64,000 nucleotides of DNA from Streptantibioticus parmotrematis (GCF_019890615.1 NZ_JAINVZ010000002.1:124001-188000), one strand, 5' to 3'. Positions 31,428 through 40,707 are shown, numbered from the stretch's first letter. The notes: generated by a model from the letters alone, not told the origin. A program made the numbers and translations.

Positions 31428-33904
31428 CCACCCCGAAGCCCCCGTCCCCCCGGCCTCCCCGGTCGCCGGACGACGCGGTGCGGCTGCTGGGCGTACGGCA
31501 CCACGGGCCCGGCTCGGCCCGCGCCGTACGGTCCGCGCTCGATCAGTACGACCCGCAGGTCGTGCTGATCGAGGGGCCGCCCGAGGCGGACGCGGTCGTG
31601 GACATCGCGGCCGACGAGGGCCTGCGCCCGCCGGTGGCGCTGCTGGCGCACGCCGCCGACGAGCCCGCGCGGTCCGCGTTCTGGCCCTTCGCGGAGTTCT
31701 CGCCGGAGTGGGTGGCGATCCGCTGGGCGCTCGAGCGCGGCGTCCCGGTCCGCTTCATCGACCTGCCCGCGTCCAACTCCCTCGCGATGGGCGGTGGTTC
31801 GGCGGGCGCGGGACCGGACGAACCGGCGGGGGTGGCTCCCGACGAGGACGCTGCAACCGAGGACCCCGTTCGCATCGACCCCCTCGCCGTGCTCGCGCAG
31901 GCCGCCGGGTACGACGATCCGGAGCGATGGTGGGAGGACGCCGTCGAGCACCGCGGAGGCGTGGACGACGGCGGTGACGCGCTCGCGGCGTTCGAGGCGG
32001 TGGCCGAGGCCATGGGGGAGTTGCGCGAGCGGTACGGCGACGGCGGGCATCCGCGCGACGCGGTCCGCGAGGCGCACATGCGGTTGCGGCTGCGGGAGGC
32101 GCGACGCGCGTACGACCGTACGGCGGTGGTGTGCGGCGCCTGGCACGTGCCCGCGCTCGCCGCCCGTACGACCGTGGCCGCCGACCGCGCGGTGCTCAAG
32201 GGGCTGCCCAAGGTGAAGGCCGAGGTCACCTGGGTGCCGTGGACGCACCGGCGGCTGAGCCGGGACAGCGGGTACGGCGCGGGGATCGACTCGCCCGGGT
32301 GGTACCGGCACCTGTTCGGCTGCCGGGACCGGCCGGTGGAGCGGTGGATGACCAGGGTCGCGGGGCTGCTGCGGGCGGAGGACCGGCAGGTCTCCAGCGC
32401 GCACGTCATCGAGGCGGTCCGGCTCGCCGGGACGCTGGCGGCGATGCGCGGGCGTCCGCTGGCCGGACTGGGCGAGACGACGGACGCGGTGCGGGCGGTG
32501 ATGTGCGAGGGCTCGGACGTCCCGCTGGCGCTGATCCGTGAACGGCTCGTGGTCGGCGACGAGATGGGGGAGGTGCCCGACTCCGCGCCCGCCGTCCCGC
32601 TCGCCCGCGATCTCGCCCGGCAACAGCGCGCGTTGCGGCTCAAGCCCGAGGCCGCCGACCGCGAACTCGATTTCGACCTTCGCAAGGACACGGACGCGGG
32701 CCGCAGCAGGCTGTTGCACCGGTTGCGGCTGCTGGGCGTGGAGTGGGGCGCGCCCACGCGTTCGCGCACCGCGGGCACGGGGACGTTCCGCGAGACGTGG
32801 CGGCTGAGCTGGGAGCCGGAGTTGACGGTCCGGGTGGCCGAGGCGGGCGTGTGGGGGACGACCGTGGAGTCCGCCGCCGTCGCGAAGGCCGAGGACGTGG
32901 CGGCGGCCGCCGCGACGTTGGCCGAGGTGACCGGGCTCGCCGAGCGGTGCCTGCTGGCCGCGTTGCCGGACGCGCTGCCGACCGTGATGCGGGTCCTCGC
33001 CGACCGGGCCGCGCTCGACGCGGACGTGATCCACCTCGCCGAGGCGCTGCCCGCGTTGGTGCGTTCCGTACGGTACGGGGACGTGCGCGGGACGGACTCC
33101 GGCGCGCTGCGGGAGGTCGCCGAGGGGATCGCGGTCCGGGTCTGCGTGGGGCTGCCGCCCGCCTGTGCGGGACTAGACGACGACGGCGCGGCCGGGACGC
33201 GTCCGCACCTCGACGCCGTCCACGCGGCGGTGGGCCTGCTGACCGGGGCCGGTGACGCGTTGCGGGAGCGCTGGGCCGGGACGTTGCGCGCGCTCGCCGA
33301 ACGGTACGGCGGCGTACCGGGGTTGATACGCGGGCGGGCGGCCCGGCTGCTGCTGGACGACGGGCTGCTCGACGCGGAGCGGGCCGCGCGGCTGATGGGC
33401 CTCGCGCTGTCGCCGGGCACCGAGCCACGGCAGGCGGCGGCCTGGGTGGACGGCTTCCTGTCCGGCGGCGGCATGTTGCTGCTCCACGACGAACGGCTGC
33501 TGGGGCTGGTGGACGCCTGGCTGTCGTCGGTTCCGGCGGAGGCGTTCACGGATGTGCTGCCGTTGGTGCGCAGGACGTTCGCCGGGTTCGAGTCCGGAGT
33601 GCGGCGCGGGGTGGGCGAGTTGGTGCGGCGCGGGTCCGGGTCGCCTGGTGGCTCGGCGAAGGCTCCGGGCGCCGCGATGGGCTTCGGTGCCGGGCTGGAC
33701 CTGGCGCGCGCCGATGCCGTGCTGCCCACGCTCAGGCTGCTGCTGGGGACCGCCGCGCAGGCGCCCGTGCCGGCCGCCGCACCGGAGCCTGTGCCGGCCG
33801 CCGCGCCGGATCCAGCCCCGGCCGCAGGCCCGTTGCCCGCACTCGCCGGGGCCCCCGCCGCGGGCGCCACCACCATTCACGACGACGCAGGAGGCTCCGA
33901 ATGA
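31424..33904 (+). CDS. DUF5682 family protein, EreA/TraB/ChaN-like fold suspected
   Basis: Encodes 826 residues. The N-terminal 250 residues carry motifs in the order seen in the TraB/PrgY/EreA/ChaN superfamily: GVRHHGPGSARAV (about 23-35), VVLIEGPPEAD (47-56), and VVCGAWHVPAL (about 234-245) with an upstream EAHMRLRLREARRAY helix. This suggests a metal- or acid-dependent hydrolase. The rest is long, mostly helical, without known motifs, and ends in a Pro/Ala-rich tail. It sits between the MoxR and vWA genes with 4-bp overlaps on both sides, so the three are made together. The superfamily assignment is my inference from motifs; the DUF assignment is more certain. Confidence 0.8.
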   Translation: MTTPKPPSPRPPRSPDDAVRLLGVRHHGPGSARAVRSALDQYDPQVVLIEGPPEADAVVDIAADEGLRPPVALLAHAADEPARSAFWPFAEFSPEWVAIRWALERGVPVRFIDLPASNSLAMGGGSAGAGPDEPAGVAPDEDAATEDPVRIDPLAVLAQAAGYDDPERWWEDAVEHRGGVDDGGDALAAFEAVAEAMGELRERYGDGGHPRDAVREAHMRLRLREARRAYDRTAVVCGAWHVPALAARTTVAADRAVLKGLPKVKAEVTWVPWTHRRLSRDSGYGAGIDSPGWYRHLFGCRDRPVERWMTRVAGLLRAEDRQVSSAHVIEAVRLAGTLAAMRGRPLAGLGETTDAVRAVMCEGSDVPLALIRERLVVGDEMGEVPDSAPAVPLARDLARQQRALRLKPEAADRELDFDLRKDTDAGRSRLLHRLRLLGVEWGAPTRSRTAGTGTFRETWRLSWEPELTVRVAEAGVWGTTVESAAVAKAEDVAAAAATLAEVTGLAERCLLAALPDALPTVMRVLADRAALDADVIHLAEALPALVRSVRYGDVRGTDSGALREVAEGIAVRVCVGLPPACAGLDDDGAAGTRPHLDAVHAAVGLLTGAGDALRERWAGTLRALAERYGGVPGLIRGRAARLLLDDGLLDAERAARLMGLALSPGTEPRQAAAWVDGFLSGGGMLLLHDERLLGLVDAWLSSVPAEAFTDVLPLVRRTFAGFESGVRRGVGELVRRGSGSPGGSAKAPGAAMGFGAGLDLARADAVLPTLRLLLGTAAQAPVPAAAPEPVPAAAPDPAPAAGPLPALAGAPAAGATTIHDDAGGSE

Positions 33905-35226
33905 CCGCGACGCGAAACGCCGTACCGGAGGCGGCCGTCGAGGCCCCCGTGGCGGACGGTGACGAACGGCTGCGCCGGTGGCGGCTGGTGCTGGGCGGCG
34001 GGGAGGCGGACGGCACGGGCTGCGTGCTCGGTGGCCGTGACGCCGCGATGGACCGCACGCTCGCCGCGTTGTACGGCGGCGGGGCGGAGGGCGGCTCCGG
34101 GAGCGAACGGGCCGCCGGGCTCGGGGGTTCGGCGCCGCGGGTCGCCCGCTGGCTCGGCGACATCCGCACCTACTTCCCGTCGTCCGTGGTCCAGGTGATG
34201 CAGCGCGACGCGATCGAACGGCTCGGGCTGTCCGCCCTGCTGCTGGAACCCGAGATGCTGGAGGCCGTCGAGGCGGACGTGCACCTGGTCGGCACGCTGC
34301 TGTCGCTGCACCACGCGATGCCGGAGACCACCAAGGCGACGGCCCGCGTGGTCGTCGACAAGGTGGTGCGCGACCTGGAGCGGCGGATCGCCACCCGCAC
34401 CCGTTCGGCGCTCACCGGAGCGCTCGACCGGTCCACCCGCGTCAACCGCCCCCGCCACCGGGACATCGACTGGGACCGGACCATCCGCGCCAACCTGCGC
34501 AACTACCTGCCCGAGTACCGCACCGTCGTGCCCGAGCGGCTGGTGGGCCACGGGCGGGCGGCGCGCGGCGTGACGAAGGACGTCGTGCTCTGCGTCGACC
34601 AGTCGGGGTCGATGGCGTCGTCGGTGGTGTACGCGTCGGTGTTCGGCGCGGTGCTCGCGTCGATGCGGTCGATCGCGACGAAGCTCGTGGTCTTCGACAC
34701 CTCCGTGGTGGACCTCACCGATCAACTCGACGACCCGGTGGAGGTGTTGTTCGGCACGCAGCTGGGCGGCGGCACCGACATCAACCGCGCCCTCGCCTAC
34801 TGCCAGACGCTCATCACCCGTCCCGCCGACACGATCGTCGTCCTCATCAGCGACCTGTACGAGGGCGGCATACGCGACGAGATGCTGGCGCGGGTGGCGG
34901 CGATGAAGGCGGCCGGCACGCAGTTCGTCGCGCTGCTCGCGCTGTCCGACGAGGGCGCGCCCTCCTACCTACGACCGGCAGCACGCGGCGGCGCTCGCCG
35001 CGCTGGGGGCGCCCGCGTTCGCCTGCACGCCCGACCTCTTCCCCGACGTGATGGCGGCGGCCATCGAGAAGCGCCCGCTGCCGGTGCCGGACCCGGAACT
35101 GGACGGCACGCCGCTCACGACGGAGCACTGACGCCGGGCGCCTGCGGCTCCGGGCCGCCGACGCCCGGTGACGGACCGCGCATAGACGGACCGCGCATAG
35201 CGGACATGACCCCGCATCAGCCGTAA
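33901..35226 (+). CDS. vWA domain protein, C-terminus altered by a 4-bp frameshift
   Basis: The open frame gives 441 residues. The vWA domain starts near 226 with a full MIDAS set: DQSGS (Asp233, Ser235, Ser237), Thr in GGGTDINRAL (about 292) and Asp in VLISDLYEGG. The helical first half matches vWA proteins that work with MoxR ATPases. After SDEGAPSY (about residue 356) the protein turns into Arg/Gly/Pro-rich sequence. CTAC is duplicated at 34965-34972. Removing one copy restores a natural end (DRQHAAALAALGAPAF, then DLFPDVMAAAIEKR) that stops at 35131. So either this strain has a frameshift or the sequence has an error. The start overlaps DUF5682 by 4 bp. Confidence 0.82.
   Translation: MTATRNAVPEAAVEAPVADGDERLRRWRLVLGGGEADGTGCVLGGRDAAMDRTLAALYGGGAEGGSGSERAAGLGGSAPRVARWLGDIRTYFPSSVVQVMQRDAIERLGLSALLLEPEMLEAVEADVHLVGTLLSLHHAMPETTKATARVVVDKVVRDLERRIATRTRSALTGALDRSTRVNRPRHRDIDWDRTIRANLRNYLPEYRTVVPERLVGHGRAARGVTKDVVLCVDQSGSMASSVVYASVFGAVLASMRSIATKLVVFDTSVVDLTDQLDDPVEVLFGTQLGGGTDINRALAYCQTLITRPADTIVVLISDLYEGGIRDEMLARVAAMKAAGTQFVALLALSDEGAPSYLRPAARGGARRAGGARVRLHARPLPRRDGGGHREAPAAGAGPGTGRHAAHDGALTPGACGSGPPTPGDGPRIDGPRIADMTPHQP
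34965..34972 (+). other. CTAC duplication causing a frameshift in the vWA gene
   Basis: The bases read CTACCTAC between a codon for Ser and GACCGG. With a single CTAC the frame continues for 52 normal, well-folded-looking residues to TGA at 35129-35131. With two copies the frame runs into low-complexity sequence to 35226. The downstream frame keeps strong GC third-position bias, which shows that it was coding until recently. Confidence 0.75.
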
Positions 35227-35322
35227 GCCGGAGAGAGGGGTTGCGCCGACCCCCGTCGCGCGTGCAAGGATCGAACCCGTCACCCGGAACGTGTGTCATC
35301 CGTACGGGAAGGTCCCCCCACT

Positions 35323-36141
35323 GTGCTGCCCCCCGCCCTCGCATTGCCCGCTGCCGTCGTGCGTCCGCGCACCACGGTCGCCCGGCGCGCGCTGTGGGTG
35401 GCGCTGCTGCTCGGGGGGTTCCTGGCCCTCGCTTTCGTCTGCGGAGGGAAGGCGCACGCGGACACGCCGGGCAACCAGCCCGCGCGCCCCGCTGCCACCA
35501 CCCTCCCCGGCGCCGCCACGCTGCCCGACCGGCCGCTGACGGCCGATCAAGCAGCTGGGAACGTCGCGGGTCAGGCCACGCGGGACGTGAACTCGTCCGC
35601 TGATCGGGCGGGTTCGGGCGTGCGCGGCACGGTGGCGGCGGCCACCAGGACCGCGCGACCGCTGAACGGCCTGGCCGGCTCCGTCCGTGCCACGGCGGGC
35701 CGGGTCACCGCGCCCGTCGTCCGGGTGATCGGCGACGTGAACGCCGGTCACCACGGGTCCGGGCACGGGGGTGCAGCAACCTCGGGCGGGACCGTACGGC
35801 ACCGCGGTGCCGGGCGTCCCGGCGTGGTCCGCGGCGGCGCCTTCGCGTCGCAGGTCAGCGGGCCGCAGGCCTACGACGTGATGGCGCACGGCGCCGCCCA
35901 CCCGTTCCCGCTCGCGGGATCGAAGGCGGCACCCCAGCAGGCCCCGGGGCACGCCCCGGCGCCCTCGGACCGCTCCGGACACCCCGTCGAGGGTGACGGC
36001 GCGGCCCACCACACGGGTGACGGGCACGCCGACCTCTTCGGGTGCGGCGTGCGGTTCCCCCTGAACGCGGCCGCCCCGGGCGCCGCGCACGGTCCGGCGC
36101 CGCTTCGGCGGGCGTCGGACGTCTCCGTACAGCCGGACTAG
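35323..36141 (+). CDS. Secreted low-complexity protein
   Basis: Encodes about 272 residues from GTG 35323, with GGGAAGG upstream; GTG 35293 would add 10. A signal peptide is likely: RRALWVALLLGGFLALAFVCGGKAHA, then DTPG. The mature part is Ala/Gly/Pro/His rich, with no known domain. Landmarks include SVRATAGRVTAPVVRVIGDVNAGHH, HAADLFG-like DGHADLFGCGV and a His-rich centre. I do not recognise the family. It may be an export or wall-associated protein like the next one downstream. Confidence 0.55.
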   Translation: MLPPALALPAAVVRPRTTVARRALWVALLLGGFLALAFVCGGKAHADTPGNQPARPAATTLPGAATLPDRPLTADQAAGNVAGQATRDVNSSADRAGSGVRGTVAAATRTARPLNGLAGSVRATAGRVTAPVVRVIGDVNAGHHGSGHGGAATSGGTVRHRGAGRPGVVRGGAFASQVSGPQAYDVMAHGAAHPFPLAGSKAAPQQAPGHAPAPSDRSGHPVEGDGAAHHTGDGHADLFGCGVRFPLNAAAPGAAHGPAPLRRASDVSVQPD

Positions 36142-36581
36142 GCGGCACCGGCCCGGCCCACCCGCGCACGTAGACGACGCCGCGCGGCGAGGGCGGGCGA
36201 GCGGTGTCTCTTCGGCGTCAGCCCTTCCGACGTCAGCCCCTCCGGCGTTCAGCCTGTCCGGCGCTCACCACGGCCGCCTCGCGGTGGCCCCCATGGTTCG
36301 TCGTGCGGGCAGGTGGTCGCCGTGCGGCTGACCTCGGTCGCCCACGGCAGGCGAAACGGCCTACAGGCCGACGCCCGCGGCTGGCGAAACGGCCCACGGG
36401 CCGATCCGGAGCGCGCCGCCCCGCTCGTACCCCGTCGCGTCGTCCGAACCCCCGCGTCACGTGAGCCGGACCGGCCCCACCCACCGGTTCCCCCTCGCGT
36501 CACCTTTACCTGACGCTCCATCAATTCCGTTCGCTCACACGTGAGTCGATGCGGACCACATCATCAAGGAGCACCATCTCC
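36142..36581. other. Intergenic region with two GGCGAAACGGCC repeats
   Basis: No convincing gene is present in these 440 bp. GGCGAAACGGCC occurs at 36350-36361 and 36383-36394, and each copy leads into a small GGCC-N4-GGCC hairpin. The last 40 bases hold AAGGAG for the next gene; no clear promoter is seen. Confidence 0.35.
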
Positions 36582-37874
36582 ATGCGTACGAGCATTCGTC
36601 GTGCCGTAGTCGTCGTCGCTGCCGCGGGCGGCATCTGGGGCCTCGGCAGCGTCGCCGCCAACGCCGCCACCCTTCCGGCCGTCCCCGGCACCGGCGGCAC
36701 CAGCGGCGCCGTCGGCACCGCGACCGGGGCCGTCTCCGGCGTGACCGGCACCCTGCCCGCCTCGCACACCCTGACCGGTACCGCCTCCGGCGCCCTGAGC
36801 GGCGCGACCGGTGCCGCCTCCGGCGCCGTGGGCACCGTGTCCGGCACCGCCGGAAGTGTCGCGGACCCGTCCGGCGCGGTCGGCACCACCCTCGGCACCG
36901 TCCAGGGCCTCACCGGCGGCGGTCAGGTCGAACAGCCGCAGGCCAAGAACGCCACCGGCGACGCCCTCGGCCGCCTCGGCGCCGTCAAGTCCGTCCACGT
37001 GCCGGACACCACCGGCGCCTCGGGCGTCGCGGGCGTCGCGGGCGTCGCCAGGAAGCTGCCGGTCGGCTCCGTCACGGGCGCGCTGCCGAAGGACCCGGCG
37101 GGCGCCGCGTCCGGCGTCACCGGCACCGCGAGCGGGCTGACCGGCGGGACGGGCCACATTCCGGCGCTGCCGGCCGACCCGGGCAACGCGGCCGACGTCG
37201 CCAACGGCGTTCTCGCGGCGGGCACCCGGCTGGACACCCTGACCCGGATCGCCAAGTCCGCGCAGCTCACCCAGGCCCTGCCCGGCACCGGCATCGGCAC
37301 CGGCACCGGCCAGGTCACGTCGCAGGTACTGCCGCCGGTCGCGCAGGGCGCGGTGAACGACGTCCTGCCGGTCGCGCAGGGCGCGGTGAACGACGTCCTG
37401 CCGGTCGCGCAGGGCGCGGTGAACGACGTCCTGCCGGTGACCCTGAGCACGGTGGGCAACGTGCTGCCCGTCGCCCAGGGCGCGGTCGGCGGCGTCGGCA
37501 CGCTCGCGCAGGGCGTGGCCGGTCAGGCCGTCCCGCTCGCCGACGGGGTGACGGCGGGCGTCGTGCCGCTGGCGCAGGGTGCCGCGGGCACCGTCGCCCC
37601 CAGCGCCCTGGCCACCGGCACCGGCGCCGTCAACGGGGTCCGCTACACCGTGACGGCGGTGCCGGTCGGCGGCGTGGCGTCCGGGGTGACCGGCCCGGTC
37701 GGCGGCGCGACGGCGATCCCGTCGCTCCCGGCCCTGCCGTCCCTGCCCGCGACCGGCGCGCTTCCGACGGCCGGTGTCCCCACCGCGGGCCTGCCGCAGC
37801 TGCCGACGGCGGGCGTCCCCACGGCCGCGCTGTCGCAGCTGCCGACCGCCACCTCGCTGCCGCTGAACGTCTGA
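36582..37874 (+). CDS. Secreted Gly/Ala/Val/Thr-rich repeat protein
   Basis: Encodes 430 residues. The signal peptide is RRAVVVVAAAGGIWGLGSVAANA, with cleavage before ATLP. The mature protein is built from degenerate short repeats: SGAVGTATGAVSGVTG-type units at the start, then AQGAVNDVLPV units, three of which are identical and encoded by 33-bp tandem repeats. The C-terminus repeats LP-x-LP and AGVPTAGLPQLPT. There are no Cys residues and no LPxTG anchor. It resembles abundant streptomycete surface or matrix proteins of unknown role. AAGGAG lies 10 nt before ATG 36582. Confidence 0.8.
   Translation: MRTSIRRAVVVVAAAGGIWGLGSVAANAATLPAVPGTGGTSGAVGTATGAVSGVTGTLPASHTLTGTASGALSGATGAASGAVGTVSGTAGSVADPSGAVGTTLGTVQGLTGGGQVEQPQAKNATGDALGRLGAVKSVHVPDTTGASGVAGVAGVARKLPVGSVTGALPKDPAGAASGVTGTASGLTGGTGHIPALPADPGNAADVANGVLAAGTRLDTLTRIAKSAQLTQALPGTGIGTGTGQVTSQVLPPVAQGAVNDVLPVAQGAVNDVLPVAQGAVNDVLPVTLSTVGNVLPVAQGAVGGVGTLAQGVAGQAVPLADGVTAGVVPLAQGAAGTVAPSALATGTGAVNGVRYTVTAVPVGGVASGVTGPVGGATAIPSLPALPSLPATGALPTAGVPTAGLPQLPTAGVPTAALSQLPTATSLPLNV
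37338..37436. repeat. Three identical 33-bp tandem repeats
   Basis: Units 37338-37370, 37371-37403 and 37404-37436 are identical and encode VAQGAVNDVLP. Perfect identity suggests recent slippage expansion. Copy number probably varies among strains. Confidence 0.93.
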
Positions 37875-38365
37875 GCGCCTGAGCAGTGCCCCGACCCCGG
37901 GCGGCCCGGACGTGTGACCACTCCCCCCACGCGTCCCGGGCCGCCCGGCCCTGCGGCACATCCGCCCCGGCCTTGCCGTAGACCAGTCCTGCCGCGGAAC
38001 CGGCTTCGCCGCGCCCGTAGAACCGGCCCCGCCGCCCCGCGGAAACGCCCCTCGGCGGCCCGCGTTCCCCCCGCCATCCGCCCGTAGCGCGCACGCCACA
38101 CCCGCGCCACACCCGTGTACGGTCCGCGTCACCCCTCGCGTACGACCCGTCGCTCTGTGACCGTTCTCACCGCCCGGGTGTTCCCTGGAATTTAGACCCT
38201 TGCCTGAGGCAGGGATAACCTGCGATGCGGACATGCCGCGTATTTGGCCGACGTGTGCGCCCTCTCACCGATCGCGTAGTCACGCTGCCGCTCACGGCAC
38301 GCCCACGCAGACACCAAACCGCGATCACAGACCGCGATTCCAGAGAAACTAAGGGACGGACGCGC
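37875..38365. other. Intergenic region upstream of sucC
   Basis: Besides the terminator, this 491-bp stretch must hold the sucCD promoter. CCCTTGCCTGAGGCAGGG (38198-38215) is a near-perfect dyad with one bulged T, followed at once by ATAACC. It could be an operator over the promoter. CGCGAT repeats about 13 bp apart occur in the leader near 38318-38338. A ~150-nt 5' UTR is likely, and I recognise no known riboswitch in it. Confidence 0.4.
37897..37948 (+). terminator. Terminator after the secreted repeat protein gene
   Basis: CCGGGCGGCCCGG (37897-37909) and CCGGGCCGCCCGG (37936-37948) pair perfectly over 13 bp with a 26-nt loop, starting 22 nt after the stop. There is no U run. Confidence 0.6.
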
Positions 38366-39538
38366 GTGGACCTGTTCGAGTACCAAGCGAGGGACCTCTT
38401 CGCCAAGCACGGCGTACCCGTGCTTGCCGGTGAAGTCATCGACACCCCGGAAGCCGCGCGCGAGGTGACCGAGCGTCTCGGTGGCCGTGCGGTCGTCAAG
38501 GCCCAGGTCAAGACCGGTGGCCGTGGCAAGGCGGGCGGCGTGAAGCTGGCCGCCGACCCGGCCGACGCCGTGGAGAAGGCCGGGCAGATCCTCGGCATGG
38601 ACATCAAGGGCCACACCGTTCACAAGGTGATGCTGGCCCAGACCGCGGACATCGCGGCGGAGTACTACGTCTCCTTCCTGCTGGACCGCACCAACCGCAC
38701 CTTCCTCGCCATGGCGTCCGTCGAGGGCGGCATGGAGATCGAGGAGATCGCGGTCAGCAAGCCCGAGGCGCTCGCGAAGATCCCGGTCGACGCGATCGAG
38801 GGCGTCACCGACGCCAAGGCCCGCGAGATCGTCGCCGCGGCGAAGTTCCCGGCCGAGATCGCCGGCGAGGTCGCCGAGGTCCTCAAGAGCCTGTGGAAGG
38901 TCTTCATCGAGGAGGACGCCCTCCTCGTCGAGGTCAACCCGCTGATCAAGTCCGGCGAGGGCAAGATCATCGCGCTCGACGGCAAGGTCTCACTGGACGA
39001 GAACGCCGCCTTCCGCCAGCCGGAGCACGAGGCGCTGGAGGACAAGGCCGCCGCCAACCCGCTGGAGGCAGCGGCCAAGGCCAAGGGCCTCAACTACGTC
39101 AAGCTCGACGGCGAGGTCGGCATCATCGGCAACGGCGCCGGTCTCGTCATGAGCACCCTGGACGTCGTCGCGTACGCCGGTGAGCGGCACGGCAACGTCA
39201 AGCCCGCCAACTTCCTCGACATCGGTGGCGGCGCCTCCGCCGAGGTCATGGCGAACGGCCTGGAGATCATCCTCGGCGACCCGGACGTCAAGTCCGTCTT
39301 CGTCAACGTCTTCGGCGGCATCACCGCCTGTGACGCGGTCGCCAACGGCATCGTGCAGGCCCTGGAGCTGCTGAAGTCGCGCGGCGAGGACGTCACCAAG
39401 CCGCTCGTCGTCCGCCTGGACGGCAACAACGCGGAGCTGGGTCGCAAGATCCTCACCGACGCCGACCACCCGCTCGTGGAGCGCGTGGACACCATGGACG
39501 GCGCGGCCGAGCGCGCCGCCGAGCTGGCTGCGAAGTAA
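38366..39538 (+). CDS. sucC: Succinyl-CoA synthetase (ADP-forming) beta subunit
   Basis: Encodes 390 residues, the normal length. It forms the nucleotide-binding half of the TCA enzyme that makes succinate and ATP/GTP from succinyl-CoA. The ATP-grasp domain starts [19 protein letters not shown], with [18 protein letters not shown] as the nucleotide loop and [20 protein letters not shown] as the metal-binding part. The C-terminal CoA-ligase-like domain has [13 protein letters not shown] and [12 protein letters not shown] 38366 has GGGACGG about 6 nt upstream; the upstream open frame is non-coding. It is followed by sucD after 20 bp in one operon. Confidence 0.97.
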   Translation: MDLFEYQARDLFAKHGVPVLAGEVIDTPEAAREVTERLGGRAVVKAQVKTGGRGKAGGVKLAADPADAVEKAGQILGMDIKGHTVHKVMLAQTADIAAEYYVSFLLDRTNRTFLAMASVEGGMEIEEIAVSKPEALAKIPVDAIEGVTDAKAREIVAAAKFPAEIAGEVAEVLKSLWKVFIEEDALLVEVNPLIKSGEGKIIALDGKVSLDENAAFRQPEHEALEDKAAANPLEAAAKAKGLNYVKLDGEVGIIGNGAGLVMSTLDVVAYAGERHGNVKPANFLDIGGGASAEVMANGLEIILGDPDVKSVFVNVFGGITACDAVANGIVQALELLKSRGEDVTKPLVVRLDGNNAELGRKILTDADHPLVERVDTMDGAAERAAELAAK

Positions 39539-39558
39539 GGGACGAGGACAACCACACC

Positions 39559-40443
39559 ATGGCTATCTTCCTGACCAAGGACAGCAAGGTCATCGTCCAG
39601 GGCATGACCGGCTCCACCGGCATGAAGCACACCAAGCTCATGCTCGGCGACGGCACCAACGTCGTCGGTGGCGTCAACCCCCGCAAGGCCGGCCAGAAGG
39701 TCGACTTCGACGGCACCGAGGTACCGGTGTTCGGCTCCGTCAACGAGGCCATGGAGGCCACCGGCGCGGACGTCACCGTCATCTTCGTCCCGGAGAAGTT
39801 CACCAAGGACGCGGTCGTCGAGGCCATCGACGCCGAGATCCCGCTGGCCGTCGTGATCACCGAGGGCATCGCGGTGCACGACAGCGCCGCCTTCTGGGCG
39901 CACGCCGGTGCCAAGGGCAACAAGACCCGCATCATCGGCCCGAACTGCCCCGGTCTGATCACCCCGGGCCAGTCCAACGTCGGCATCATCCCGGGCGACA
40001 TCACCAAGGCCGGCCGCATCGGCCTGGTCTCGAAGTCCGGCACGCTGACGTACCAGATGATGTACGAGCTGCGCGACATCGGCTTCTCCAGCGCGGTCGG
40101 CATCGGCGGTGACCCGATCATCGGCACCACCCACATCGACGCGCTCAAGGCCTTCCAGGACGACCCCGACACCGACCTGATCGTCATGATCGGCGAGATC
40201 GGCGGTGACGCGGAGGAGCGCGCGGCGGCGTTCATCAAGGAGAACGTGACCAAGCCGGTCGTCGGCTACGTCGCGGGCTTCACCGCCCCGGAGGGCAAGA
40301 CCATGGGCCACGCCGGCGCCATCGTCTCCGGCTCCTCCGGCACCGCGCAGGCGAAGAAGGAGGCCCTGGAGGCCGCGGGCGTCAAGGTCGGCAAGACCCC
40401 GTCCGAGACCGCCCGCCTCGCCCGCGCCGCGCTCGGCGCCTGA
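39559..40443 (+). CDS. sucD: Succinyl-CoA synthetase alpha subunit
   Basis: Encodes 294 residues, full length. The CoA-binding Rossmann domain is at the start ([33 protein letters not shown]). The [11 protein letters not shown] loop is present, and the phosphohistidine is in [16 protein letters not shown]. It binds CoA and carries the active-site His phosphate, while SucC binds nucleotide. ATG 39559 lies 20 bp after sucC. A strong hairpin 120 bp after the stop ends the operon. Confidence 0.97.
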   Translation: MAIFLTKDSKVIVQGMTGSTGMKHTKLMLGDGTNVVGGVNPRKAGQKVDFDGTEVPVFGSVNEAMEATGADVTVIFVPEKFTKDAVVEAIDAEIPLAVVITEGIAVHDSAAFWAHAGAKGNKTRIIGPNCPGLITPGQSNVGIIPGDITKAGRIGLVSKSGTLTYQMMYELRDIGFSSAVGIGGDPIIGTTHIDALKAFQDDPDTDLIVMIGEIGGDAEERAAAFIKENVTKPVVGYVAGFTAPEGKTMGHAGAIVSGSSGTAQAKKEALEAAGVKVGKTPSETARLARAALGA

Positions 40444-40563
40444 ACGCCGACGACGCTTCGCTCAGGCGTCCGAGGGCGCCCGACGCCCGACGCGCGCCGC
40501 TGAGGCGTCAGAGGACGCCCGTACGGCCGTGAGGCTCGTGCGGGCACCCCTCGTGCTCGTGAC

Positions 40564-40605
40564 CGAAGGCCCGGTTCCCGCCGTTCGTGTGGGACCGGGC
40601 CTTCG
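40564..40605 (+). terminator. Terminator after sucCD
   Basis: CGAAGGCCCGGT (40564-40575) and ACCGGGCCTTCG (40594-40605) form a perfect 12-bp stem with an 18-nt loop. The GAAGGCCCG...CGGGCCTTC form recurs at 49068-49108 and is a common terminator in this group. Confidence 0.8.
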
Positions 40606-40638
40606 TCATGCCCGCAACCGTGCCGTGGGGCTCGCGCC

Positions 40639-40707
40639 GGTACGAACGACACGTCGCCGATGGGGTACGAACGACACCTCGACCGACCGGGTGCGAACGA
40701 CACGTCG
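40639..40707. promoter_or_regulatory. Three 18-bp iterons, 25-26 bp apart
   Basis: GGTACGAACGACACGTCG occurs at 40639-40656, 40664-40681 (one change) and 40690-40707 (one change). They are direct, regularly spaced, and end about 54 bp before the likely DUF6350 start. Each has a GACAC core, the motif bound by the sporulation regulator WhiA, though the base before it is C, not the usual T/A. The set looks like operators for the membrane protein gene. The rest of 40444-40760 holds only the sucCD terminator. Confidence 0.5.
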
